DNA of 64,000 nt from UBA5078 sp040384465 (lineage in GTDB: Bacteria; Pseudomonadota; Gammaproteobacteria; Pseudomonadales; Pseudohongiellaceae), in NCBI GenBank assembly GCA_040384465.1, contig JAZKJF010000009.1, forward strand, positions 62,001 through 126,000, in the 5' to 3' direction. The translations under genes were made by a program, and so were the position numbers. Under the pieces are notes generated by a model. The model was given only the letters and a program-made list of their open reading frames with translations, was not told the DNA's origin and did not search any database. Shown here in pieces: positions 42,615 to 50,898 of this stretch; the first letter of the stretch is position 1; the number at the start of each line of letters is the position of its first letter.

Positions 42615-43629
42615 GGCCGCCTCCGTAGTAGATTCCCGAAACGCTGTGCGGCGCCTGGGCGTGATGCAGCCAGCAGCGCGCGTAGTGGGCGTCGGCCACC
42701 GACATCGGCGCCGGGAGCTGTGTCGCACACACTCTCATGGCATGAGGGCAACGCGGGCAGTAACCGCAGCCAACGGGGGGCGCAAACAGATCGGGCGGGC
42801 TGCCCTCGATAGGCATCAACTTCTGCACTGCGTCGCGCTGGTTAGTCGGCATCGCCTGCTTGAGGCCGAGCGTGTAGGGGTGGGAGGAGCGATAGAACAC
42901 ATCGTCCACACTGCCAGACTCCACGACTTTGCCCGCATACATCACCGCCACGGCATCGGCCATGCGTGCCACGACGCCCAGATCGTGCGTGATCAGAATG
43001 ATCGCCATGCCGGTCTCGGCCTGCAGGTCTTTGAGAAGATCGAGAATCTGCGCCTGAATGGTCACGTCCAGCGCCGTCGTCGGTTCGTCGGCAATCAGAA
43101 GCGTTGGCTTGCAGGAGATCGCCATGGCGATCATCGCACGCTGCAACATGCCGCCGGAAAACTCGAAGGGATACTGTGCAGCACGACGGGCCGCCTCGGG
43201 AATCCGCACCAGTTCCAGCAGTTCAACCGCGCGGGCCATCGCCTGCCGATGGCTGTAGCCACGATGCACCTGCAGTGGCTCGGCGATCTGATCTCCAATA
43301 GTCATCGTGGGATTGAGTGAGGACATCGGGTCCTGGAAGATCATGCCGATCTCGGCGCCGCGCACCTCTCTGCCCTCCACCGTTTTGCGACCCAGAATCT
43401 CGATGCCCCGTAGCTTGGCTGAGCCGCCCATAATGCGTCCCGGCGGCATCGGGATCAGTCCCATCAGCGCCTGCACGGTCACCGATTTGCCGCAGCCGGA
43501 CTCGCCAACGATAGCCAGTGTGCGGCCTGCTTCCACCGTGAAATCGACACCGCGCACCGCTTTCACCGTGCCGCCGTAGGTGTCGAACTCTACCAGCAGA
43601 TTACTGACTTCGAGGAGTGGTGGGTTCAT
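42607..43629 (-). CDS. Peptide ABC transporter ATP-binding protein (DppD-like), cluster 2
   Basis: 340 residues. Walker A GESGCGKSV, FSGGMLQR signature with Leu in place of Arg at one place, Walker B LLIADEPTTALD, THDLG. The C-terminal extension has CGYCPRCPHAMRVC and a further Cys-rich, His-rich tail (YYGGGHD), longer than usual. Overlaps the permease gene stop by 4 nt. Confidence 0.92.
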   Translation of the reverse strand: MNPPLLEVSNLLVEFDTYGGTVKAVRGVDFTVEAGRTLAIVGESGCGKSVTVQALMGLIPMPPGRIMGGSAKLRGIEILGRKTVEGREVRGAEIGMIFQDPMSSLNPTMTIGDQIAEPLQVHRGYSHRQAMARAVELLELVRIPEAARRAAQYPFEFSGGMLQRAMIAMAISCKPTLLIADEPTTALDVTIQAQILDLLKDLQAETGMAIILITHDLGVVARMADAVAVMYAGKVVESGSVDDVFYRSSHPYTLGLKQAMPTNQRDAVQKLMPIEGSPPDLFAPPVGCGYCPRCPHAMRVCATQLPAPMSVADAHYARCWLHHAQAPHSVSGIYYGGGHD

Positions 43630-45005
43630 TCAAAGCTCCTCATACGCGCATCGAGCGCATCGCGCAGGCCGTCCCCGAGCAGATTGAACGCCAGCACCGT
43701 GATGCTGATGAACAGCGAGGGGAAAATCAGTTCATGCGGATGCGTCAGCATTCGGGCGAGTCCTTCATTGCTCATGCTGCCCCACGACGCAGTGGGCGGT
43801 GCCACCCCCATGCCGATGAAAGACAGGAAGGCCTCGGTAAAGATGGCACTTGGCACGGCAAAGGTCAGCGTGACCAGAATCACGCCCATGGTATTGGGGA
43901 TCATGTGGCGCCATACCAGATAACTATTCTTCGCCCCTAGCAGCCGCGATGCACTGATGTAAGCCTCCTGACGAATCTGCAGAATCTGCCCGCGCACCAG
44001 TCGCGCCGTCGCGGGCCAAGCTAACACCACCAGAGCGATCAACATGGGCACAATGCCACTCTCACCGGGGCCGATGCCGAACACTACCTGAAAGAGAATC
44101 ATGAACAGCAGGAAGGGCAGCGCCACGACAAAATCCGCGAAGCGCATCATTAGCTGGTCCACACGCCCACCGAGAAAACCGGCTGTCGCCCCATAGGCAA
44201 CTCCCAACAGCACATAGAGGAAAGGCGCGACGATGCCGATGAAGAGTGACACCTGAGCACCGGCCATCAGACGTGCCAGCATGTCACGACCAAGATAATC
44301 GGTGCCCAGAGGATGCAGCGCGAGATGAACCTCGTCGCCAATAGCCAGCGCCACGTCGGCAGGAGCCAATTCTCGCTCACGTACTTCGTCCAGAGTAATG
44401 ACGCGGTTGACCGGCACGGCGAGGGTTTGATAATTCGCAGTGAAGGTACCGTCCGCCGCTTGTACCACCAGGGTGTAGTAATAGGTGTCGGGGCGCAGGT
44501 CGAGTCTGTCTTCGTAATGTCCTGCCGCCGGAGTGGGGAAATCGGCAATGGGTAAACCAAACGCCATCTCGTCATCCACGGCAAAAATATTGCGATAGAG
44601 ACGGTAACCGGCGGCACCGGGCACGGCATCCCAATGCAAGCGCACGGACTGAGAGTTCGCCGCCATCGCCTGACGCAGACCACTGCCCCCGACGAACTCG
44701 GCTGCGACAGTGCCATCCCATGGGGCATAAGGCGACACGATAGTGGCGCTGCGATCCGCACCTGGCGCCTGACTGATCTGATCAATGTCCTGCCGCGCCG
44801 GGTCCACCTGCCACAACCAGGGACCGAGCAAAGCAAACGCCAACAGACCGACGATCAGCCACAATGACACGATGGCGCGTCGATTCTTTTTCAGGCGAGT
44901 CCAAGCATCCTGCCAATAGGACTGGGAAGGACGGGCGATGCCGTGAATATCGACTCGCTGCGGCAGCGGTGCAAAGTCGGCGGGCGTGAGCTGAGAGTCT
45001 GTCAT
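43626..45005 (-). CDS. Peptide ABC transporter permease (DppC-like) with fibronectin-III-like periplasmic insert
   Basis: 459 residues against about 300 for usual DppC. N-terminal OppC_N segment with TM1 (about 45-65), then an insert of roughly 130-150 residues before the conserved HPLGTDYLGRDMLARLMAG. Inside the insert QSVRLHWDAVPGAAGYRLYRN...YYYTLVVQAADG has the strand pattern of a fibronectin type III domain and would face the periplasm. The rest (five helices and the loop with GAKNSYLVWRHMIPNT) is normal. The insert may dock the binding protein or an envelope partner; see findings. Confidence 0.9.
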   Translation of the reverse strand: MTDSQLTPADFAPLPQRVDIHGIARPSQSYWQDAWTRLKKNRRAIVSLWLIVGLLAFALLGPWLWQVDPARQDIDQISQAPGADRSATIVSPYAPWDGTVAAEFVGGSGLRQAMAANSQSVRLHWDAVPGAAGYRLYRNIFAVDDEMAFGLPIADFPTPAAGHYEDRLDLRPDTYYYTLVVQAADGTFTANYQTLAVPVNRVITLDEVRERELAPADVALAIGDEVHLALHPLGTDYLGRDMLARLMAGAQVSLFIGIVAPFLYVLLGVAYGATAGFLGGRVDQLMMRFADFVVALPFLLFMILFQVVFGIGPGESGIVPMLIALVVLAWPATARLVRGQILQIRQEAYISASRLLGAKNSYLVWRHMIPNTMGVILVTLTFAVPSAIFTEAFLSFIGMGVAPPTASWGSMSNEGLARMLTHPHELIFPSLFISITVLAFNLLGDGLRDALDARMRSFE

Positions 45006-45934
45006 TGCAGCCGCACCCTCGGATCAATCCAGCCGTAGAGCAAATCCACCACAATCACCATGAAGACGAGAAACGCCCCATAGAACACCGTCGTACCCAT
45101 GATCACGGTGTAGTCCAACTGCTGCACCGCCTGCACGAAATAGCGACCAAGACCGGGAATCGCAAACACCAGCTCCACTACAAAACCACCAGTGGTGATA
45201 GCAGCAATCGCCGGACCGAGCACGGTGATGACAGGCAGGATGGCATTGCGAAGTTGATGACGAGTGAAGATTCTGGCGGCAGGCAGGCCTTTGGCTTTGG
45301 CAGTGCGAACGTAATCAGAGTGAATGATTTCGAGCATCGACGAGCGCATCAGTCGCGTGAGATAGGCCATCGTGCCTATGCCCAGCACCAGTGCAGGCAG
45401 CAACATGTGACTCACGGTACCCCAGCCCGCCACCGGCAACAGCGACACGCCGAACAACGCATTCAGATTCACGAGCGACAACTGCCCCAGCGCCGCGAAT
45501 ACGAAACTCGGCACCGAGATGCCGAGAATCACGAGGAACATGATGATGGTGTCCGGCAGGCGATTGCGATACAGAGCGGTGAGCGCCCCCCACAACACAC
45601 CACCCAGAGCAGCAAAAATCACCGCGAGAATACCGAGCGTTGCCGAGACAGGAAAGTGTTCGCGGATGATGTCGTTGACAAGGCGATTCTGCTGGGTGAA
45701 GGAGATCCCGAAATCACCCTGCAGCAGATTACCAATGTAGATGAAGTATTGTTCGGTCAGCGATTTATCAAGCCCATACTTGGCTTCGAGATTAGCGCGA
45801 ATAGCTTCATTCGTAGCGCGCTGACCAGAAAGCGGATCACCAGGCACGTTATGCATGGCAAGGAATGTCGCGGTGGCAATAAACCAGACCGTGATGATTC
45901 CCTGTATCAACCGCTTAAGTGTGTACTTCCACAT
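45002..45934 (-). CDS. Peptide ABC transporter permease (DppB-like), cluster 2
   Basis: 310 residues from ATG 45934. N-terminal KRLIQGIITVWFIATATFLAMHNVPGDP and the LxxxYGLDKSLTEQY segment are classical for DppB/OppB; EAA-like loop AKAKGLPAARIFTRHQLRNAILP; ends WIDPRVRLQ. Six predicted helices. Downstream permease gene overlaps by 4 nt. A 364-bp hairpin-rich gap separates it from the binding-protein gene. Confidence 0.92.
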   Translation of the reverse strand: MWKYTLKRLIQGIITVWFIATATFLAMHNVPGDPLSGQRATNEAIRANLEAKYGLDKSLTEQYFIYIGNLLQGDFGISFTQQNRLVNDIIREHFPVSATLGILAVIFAALGGVLWGALTALYRNRLPDTIIMFLVILGISVPSFVFAALGQLSLVNLNALFGVSLLPVAGWGTVSHMLLPALVLGIGTMAYLTRLMRSSMLEIIHSDYVRTAKAKGLPAARIFTRHQLRNAILPVITVLGPAIAAITTGGFVVELVFAIPGLGRYFVQAVQQLDYTVIMGTTVFYGAFLVFMVIVVDLLYGWIDPRVRLQ

Positions 45935-46298
45935 TGCTTTTGTTGTACGCCTTGTAAGTTTGCTTCGATTCCGGAGCCCAGGAGCGGGGCACAGTGCTGC
46001 TGACACGCCGTGAATACATCCTTGTAGGCTCGGGCGCCGCATCCCTGCGGTGCACGGTCATCCGCTCTGCGCCCCACTCCTGAACTCCTGCTTTCGCAGG
46101 TATCTTCTACCTTGCGCTCAATCTTCCTGCGGCTGGCACCATGCGCAGCGGCAGAGGGCCTCACCCGCTTCAGCGGCATCAAAGACCAGCGCCGCACGCA
46201 GCAAAAAGACCTTGGGCTTTTTGCGGAGTAAGGGCACCCCGGAGGGGCGCGGTCAGCCGCAGAAGCGGGTGAGGCCCGCTGCCGCTGCTGACTCCCCG
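45935..46298. other. 364-bp intergenic region with long imperfect inverted repeat
   Basis: Arms 46145-46177 and 46256-46288 (33 bp, about 30 matches, core GCGGGTGAGGCCC) enclose a smaller perfect hairpin GCAAAAAG/CTTTTTGC (46202-46225 region) and GC-rich pairs. Placed between the abundant binding-protein message and the permease genes of the same operon, where processing or attenuation hairpins are common. No gene seen. Confidence 0.6.
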
Positions 46299-47999
46299 CT
46301 AATCCGCAACTTCAATGTATGCCCGCGAATAATCAGCCTCGGCGCCGAACACCCGACGCAAGATACCTTTGACTTGCGGGTGCGTCGCATACGTCCAGCC
46401 GCGCTCGTAATTGCCGATGAAAACAGCATCTTCGTGAATGATGCGCTGCACTTCGCCGAAGGCATCCATACGAGTTTTCGGGTCGAGCGAATTCTGGGCG
46501 ATTCGCACCTGCTCATCGAGCGCCGGGTTGAAATACTTGCCACGGTTATTGAGATTCCAGGAAGCGAACAGATCGGCAAAAGTAAGCGGATCGTTGTAGT
46601 CCGGCCCCCAGCCGTTGAGGATCAGATCGAATTCTCCGGCGTTCATCTTGGCGATACGTTGGCCGAAGATCTGCGCGTCGATCACGATCTCAAGGCCGAG
46701 GTGTTTGCGGAAAATTTCCTGATAATACTGAGCAGAAACGGTGGCGACCGGCGTGGTGTCCGCAAGCAGAACCAAAGGGGGAATCTCGGTCAGTCCCAGC
46801 TCCTGCTTGGCCAGTTCGAGATGCTGGCGAGCCAGTGCAATATCATAAGGGTATTCAGGTGCCGGGTATTCCTCGCGGAAAGTTTTCTCCACGCCCTGCA
46901 ACCAGATCGGAAAAATGCTCTTCGCCGTCAGATAGCCCGGCAACTTGATGACGCGGTCCACCAACTCGCCACTGTTCTGCACCATTTGCAGCGCTTTGCG
47001 CAGATTCACGTTGCTGGTGATGCGCTCCGGGCGATGATTGAAATCCATGAAGAAGACGCTGCCGTCCATGAAACGATTGATATGCCAGCGCTGCTGCATG
47101 GCGGTTTCCAGCATCTCCGCACCCAGCTCAGTCATGGCAATGCGCTGGTCTTTGAAGAGATTCAGCAAGGTGTTGGAGTCAGTCGTCATGTACGCAGCAT
47201 TGATCGCATTCAACTTCACACTGTCCGCATTCCAGTAGTGAGGATTCTTCTCCATACGCAAGCTGGACCCATGCACCCAGCTGGTCAGCATGAAGGGGCC
47301 GTTGTACAGCATCTCGTCGGCATCGGCGCCGTAGCGGCCATTGGTGGAGCGGAAGAATTCTTCGGACATCGGCAGATAGGTGGTGAAAGCCGTCAGTTTG
47401 TCGAAGTACGCAATCGGCTGTACCAGTTCCACTTCCAGAGTGCGGTCATCCAGAGCGCGCACGCCGACGGAGTCTAAAGGCATCTGCCCGGTATTGGCTG
47501 CTTCGGCATTCTTGATGGGATAGAGAATAAAGGCGTAATTGGAAGCAGTGGCAGGATCGATGGCAGTCCGCCAGGCAAACACGAAATCGTGGGCGGTCAC
47601 GGGCTGGCCATTGCTCCAGCGTGCGTTTTCCCTTATCCGGAAGGTGACACGGGTACCATCAATCTCCCACTGTTCGGCCATCCCCGCTTCGACCTGGTCG
47701 TGCTCATCGTAGCGCAGCAGACCCTCCATCAAATGGCCGAGCACCATGATACTGATCGAATCGGTTGCCTGGGTGCTGTTCAGCTGCGGGGGTTCGTCGC
47801 GCAGATAGATGCTGATTTCGTTGTTCTCGATATCGACTGCGCCGGCAGCACCGCTGGCACCACTACTGGTCAGTCCCGCGATGAAGTCGAGCACCACCAT
47901 GAGAATCGTAATCGCCAGCACGGCGACCACTGCATAGATAGCAAGCTGCTTTCCGGCGGAGCGGACGAAGCTGTCATCTGTGCTGAGCGGTGACTTCAT
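46299..47999 (-). CDS. Peptide-binding protein (OppA/DppA-like), membrane-anchored
   Basis: 566 residues, SBP_bac_5 family: LRDEPPQLNSTQATDSISIMVLGHLMEGLLR, ARWSNGQPVTAHDFVFAWR, and LNGWGPDYNDPLTFADLF. The N-terminus is a basic cytosolic segment plus one hydrophobic helix (about residues 19-44) with no Cys and no clear cleavage site, so it is probably held by a signal anchor instead of a lipid. First gene of the second peptide importer. Confidence 0.9.
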   Translation of the reverse strand: MKSPLSTDDSFVRSAGKQLAIYAVVAVLAITILMVVLDFIAGLTSSGASGAAGAVDIENNEISIYLRDEPPQLNSTQATDSISIMVLGHLMEGLLRYDEHDQVEAGMAEQWEIDGTRVTFRIRENARWSNGQPVTAHDFVFAWRTAIDPATASNYAFILYPIKNAEAANTGQMPLDSVGVRALDDRTLEVELVQPIAYFDKLTAFTTYLPMSEEFFRSTNGRYGADADEMLYNGPFMLTSWVHGSSLRMEKNPHYWNADSVKLNAINAAYMTTDSNTLLNLFKDQRIAMTELGAEMLETAMQQRWHINRFMDGSVFFMDFNHRPERITSNVNLRKALQMVQNSGELVDRVIKLPGYLTAKSIFPIWLQGVEKTFREEYPAPEYPYDIALARQHLELAKQELGLTEIPPLVLLADTTPVATVSAQYYQEIFRKHLGLEIVIDAQIFGQRIAKMNAGEFDLILNGWGPDYNDPLTFADLFASWNLNNRGKYFNPALDEQVRIAQNSLDPKTRMDAFGEVQRIIHEDAVFIGNYERGWTYATHPQVKGILRRVFGAEADYSRAYIEVAD

Positions 48000-48107
48000 G
48001 AATCATTCCGGGAGGGTGGCTGCGCTGCTGGTGTGTACTGCAGAGTCATCCGAAGAATACCCCAGCCCTCGGGGCGAGTCGATAGAGCCAACGCTCATCC
48101 CAAACTC

Positions 48108-48215
48108 TGTGGGAGCGGGCCTTGCCCGCGAGGCAATCCTGCAGTAGCTTGGCAGACAGAGACGTGCATGGCATTCACGGGCAAGGCCTTTATGCCCTTC
48201 GGGTACGCTCCCACA
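48108..48215. repeat. Long REP-type element with one shortened arm
   Basis: Left end TGTGGGAGC-GGGCCTTGCCCGCGA (48108-48131); right end carries the complete arm (GGGCAAGGCC...GTACGCTCCCACA to 48215) seen in the 41-bp repeat at 23968-24068. The left arm lacks the middle 17 bases, so only inner 10 bp and outer 9 bp can pair. Lies upstream of mscS. Confidence 0.75.
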
Positions 48216-48232
48216 TCCACAGGAGACAGTGC

Positions 48233-49051
48233 ATGGAACAAGAATTAGAACAAGTCACGGCGATCTACACTCAGGTCACCAGCTTTCTCGTGAATTACAG
48301 CTTCCAGATCATTGGCGCCATCATCATCTTCCTCGTCGGCATTGTGGTGGGACGCAAGATCGGCAACATGGTGCTGCACCTGTGCCTGAAGCGAAATATT
48401 GATGTCACGCTGAGCAACTTCATCGGTAGCACGGTGCGGCTGATTGTCATCGTGATGACGGGCATCATCGCGATGAGCAAGCTGGGCATCAGCATCACTC
48501 CCTTCGTGGCAGCGATTGGCGCTGCGTCGCTGGGTGCCGGTCTGGCTGTGCAAGGCCTGCTTTCCAACTATGGCGCGGGCCTCAACATCATCCTCACACG
48601 GCCCTTCGTGGTCGGTGACACCATCACCGTACAGGGTGTCAGCGGTGTCGTCAAAGAGGTGCATCTGGCCTACACCATTCTCAGCGACGAAGATGAAGTC
48701 AGCATCACTGTGCCTAACAAGCATATCGTGGGCGAGATCATTCACAATTCGCAGGCCGACAGCATTGTCGAGATGACCGTTGGCATCGCCTATGACAGCG
48801 ATCCGAGAGTAGCCATTCAGGCAATTCTCAGCGCACTGCGCCGCGTCGAAGGCATCAGCGCGCACCGTGAGCCGCAAGTAGGCATTGAGGAGTTCGGTGA
48901 TAGCCGCATTGAACTTGGCATTCGTTTCTGGGCGAAGACCATCGTGCGCTACGAGACTCACTACATCGCCAACATGACCATTTACGATGCCTTGCAGAAA
49001 GCCGGCATCAGCATGCCCTTCCCGCAGAGCGAAGTGCGCCTGCTGCAATAG
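48233..49051 (+). CDS. mscS: Small-conductance mechanosensitive channel, MscS family
   Basis: 272 residues from ATG 48233 (AGGAG 7 nt upstream). Three helices in the first 110 residues, TM3 with the Ala/Gly pattern GAASLGAGLAVQGLLSNYGAG, then the beta domain (PFVVGDTITVQGVSGVVKEVHLAYTIL) and alpha/beta C-terminal domain. Opens under membrane tension on hypo-osmotic shock. Followed immediately by a 48-bp perfect palindrome. Confidence 0.93.
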   Translation: MEQELEQVTAIYTQVTSFLVNYSFQIIGAIIIFLVGIVVGRKIGNMVLHLCLKRNIDVTLSNFIGSTVRLIVIVMTGIIAMSKLGISITPFVAAIGAASLGAGLAVQGLLSNYGAGLNIILTRPFVVGDTITVQGVSGVVKEVHLAYTILSDEDEVSITVPNKHIVGEIIHNSQADSIVEMTVGIAYDSDPRVAIQAILSALRRVEGISAHREPQVGIEEFGDSRIELGIRFWAKTIVRYETHYIANMTIYDALQKAGISMPFPQSEVRLLQ

Positions 49052-49053
49052 AG

Positions 49054-49101
49054 ATGGGGTCAGAGTAAAAATACAGTACTGTATTTTTACTCTGACCCCA
49101 T
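49054..49101. repeat. 48-bp perfect palindrome (loop-less), GGGGTCAGAGTA-type
   Basis: Bases 49054-49077 and 49078-49101 are exact reverse complements with no spacer. It starts 3 bases after the mscS stop. The outer part GGGGTCAGAGTA/TACTCTGACCCC is, from memory, a recurrent motif near REP-associated or IS200-like transposase genes in proteobacteria; none is in this window. Confidence 0.9.
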
Positions 49102-49132
49102 TTCTCGGCCCCGACTTTCTTGGAGAACAGCT

Positions 49133-50008
49133 ATGTCCGATGTAGAACTTCCAGGCGCGCTGGTCAGTGTGGACTGGCTGGCCGCCGCGTTACAGGAGCC
49201 ATCGCTGATCGTGCTCGACGCCAGCTGGCACATGCCGGGCAGTGCCCGTGATGCCGAGGCGGAATGGCTGGAGCAGCGCATTCCCGGCGCTCGCTTCTTC
49301 GATTTCGACACCCGCATCTGTGACCGCGATTCCAGCCTGCCGCACATGATGCCCGGCGCGGAGCTGTTCACCAGTGAGCTGCGACGGCTAGGCGTGAACA
49401 GCGAGAGCACCGTGATTGTGTATGACAGCGTCGGCATCTTCTCCAGCCCGCGCGCATGGTGGATGCTGCAGGCTATGGGGCTTCGCCAGAGCGCGGTGCT
49501 CGATGGAGGATTACCCGCCTGGAAACAGGCAGGACTGCCAGTGCACGGTAAAGAAACCACCCCGACGCTACAGAGCGGCACTTTCACTGCACACTACAGA
49601 CCGGCGCTGATCAGCGATTGGCGGGAGGTGTTACTGGCGACATCGGCCAGTGATGTCAGCATTCTGGATGCACGCTCTGCGGATCGCTTCTACGCCCGTG
49701 CGCCAGAGCCAAGGCCCGGATTGCGGGGCGGGCACATGCCGAGCGCACGCAGCCTGCCTTTCGATCAATTGATCAGCCAGGGACGCATGCGACCTGTTGC
49801 CGAGCTGCAGCCACTCCTGGCAGCCCGCGCGCCGCAATCCAATCGCATCATCGCCAGCTGTGGCTCGGGCGTCACTTCCTGTGTCATCGCCCTGGCGGCG
49901 CATCTGGCGGGGTACCGTGATGTCGCCGTGTACGACGGCTCATGGGCTGAGTGGGGAGCCGATGCGACGCTGCCGGTTCAGACTTCTGATCACCAAGCGT
50001 CACAATGA
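49133..50008 (+). CDS. sseA: 3-mercaptopyruvate sulfurtransferase (rhodanese-type)
   Basis: 291 residues with two rhodanese domains. First domain LIVLDASWHMPG...RIPGARFFDFD, second domain with active-site loop CGSGVTS, Cys243. The CGSGVT form marks SseA/3-mercaptopyruvate specificity rather than thiosulfate rhodanese (CRxGx[R/T]). Transfers sulfur from 3-mercaptopyruvate to acceptors such as thioredoxin or cyanide. Cytosolic, monocistronic. Confidence 0.92.
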   Translation: MSDVELPGALVSVDWLAAALQEPSLIVLDASWHMPGSARDAEAEWLEQRIPGARFFDFDTRICDRDSSLPHMMPGAELFTSELRRLGVNSESTVIVYDSVGIFSSPRAWWMLQAMGLRQSAVLDGGLPAWKQAGLPVHGKETTPTLQSGTFTAHYRPALISDWREVLLATSASDVSILDARSADRFYARAPEPRPGLRGGHMPSARSLPFDQLISQGRMRPVAELQPLLAARAPQSNRIIASCGSGVTSCVIALAAHLAGYRDVAVYDGSWAEWGADATLPVQTSDHQASQ

Positions 50009-50103
50009 TAGAGAGAATACATCTCATTTAGCTGGTGAAAGCATGGGACATGTGACGTAAATTTCGTATACTGCCGGGACGAAAAAATCACTGATTGCAT
50101 ACT

Positions 50104-50871
50104 ATGAGCGAAAGCAACACCGACAACCCGGTCATCACGACCGAGACGCAAGCCGCAAAGCCTGCCAAGGGGGCGGAGACCACTCCGGCCGGTGGCAACT
50201 TTCTGGCCAATCTCGCGTTCAATATCATCATCCCTGTGTTCATCCTCAGCAGGCTGAGTGGCGCTGACAGCCTCGGTCCCTCGTTGAGCATCGTCTGTGC
50301 GCTGGTGTTTCCGATCGGCTACGGGCTGTGGGATTTGCGTCAATCCGGCAAGATCAATCCTTTCTCGATACTGGGTGTGGTCAGCGTGTTCCTGACCGGC
50401 GGCATCAGTCTGCTGCAGCTGGACCCCAAATACATCGCCATCAAAGAAGCCACGATTCCTGCCTGCATCGGTATCGCCGTGTTATTGACCCAGCGCACCC
50501 GCTTCCCGCTGGTCAAAACCCTGATCCTCAATGCCCAGCTGATCCGTGTCGACGCGCTCTATGCCGCGCTGGCAACCCGGGGCAAAACCGACTTGTTTGA
50601 ACGCCGTCTGACGCAGGCATCCTTCATCGTCGCGGGGTCGTTCTTTGTGTCGTCAGTGTTGAATTTCGTTCTGGCAAAAGTGATTTTGGTCAGCCCTCCA
50701 GGCACGACAGAATTCAGCGCCGAGCTGGGCAAGATGACCGCTCTCAGTTATCCGGTGATCGCGTTGCCGAGCATGGTGATTCTCCTGCTGGCCATCTGGT
50801 ATGTGTTTTCACAAGTGAAGAAATTGACGGGCGAGAGCCTGGAAAGCTTCCTGGTGGAACAAGGCGATTAA
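50104..50871 (+). CDS. VC0807-like inner-membrane protein
   Basis: 255 residues from ATG 50104. A Thr/Ala-rich cytosolic start is followed by 5-6 hydrophobic segments: NLAFNIIIPVFILSRLSG, LSIVCALVFPIGYGLWDL, LGVVSVFLTGGISLLQL, PACIGIAVLLTQ, FFVSSVLNFVLAKVIL, VIALPSMVILLLAIWYV. The IKEATIPA segment and this order fit the small uncharacterised VC0807 family. Function unknown; a transport or envelope role is likely. Convergent with the iron ABC genes. Confidence 0.6.
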   Translation: MSESNTDNPVITTETQAAKPAKGAETTPAGGNFLANLAFNIIIPVFILSRLSGADSLGPSLSIVCALVFPIGYGLWDLRQSGKINPFSILGVVSVFLTGGISLLQLDPKYIAIKEATIPACIGIAVLLTQRTRFPLVKTLILNAQLIRVDALYAALATRGKTDLFERRLTQASFIVAGSFFVSSVLNFVLAKVILVSPPGTTEFSAELGKMTALSYPVIALPSMVILLLAIWYVFSQVKKLTGESLESFLVEQGD

Positions 50872-50898
50872 GCGCCTTGTTCCCGCTGTACCCCCTGC

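Noticed and set aside
5052..48215. CRISPR-like array from repeated TGTRGGAGC units
   Set aside because: Units are single hairpins scattered at gene ends with no regular spacers or cas genes.
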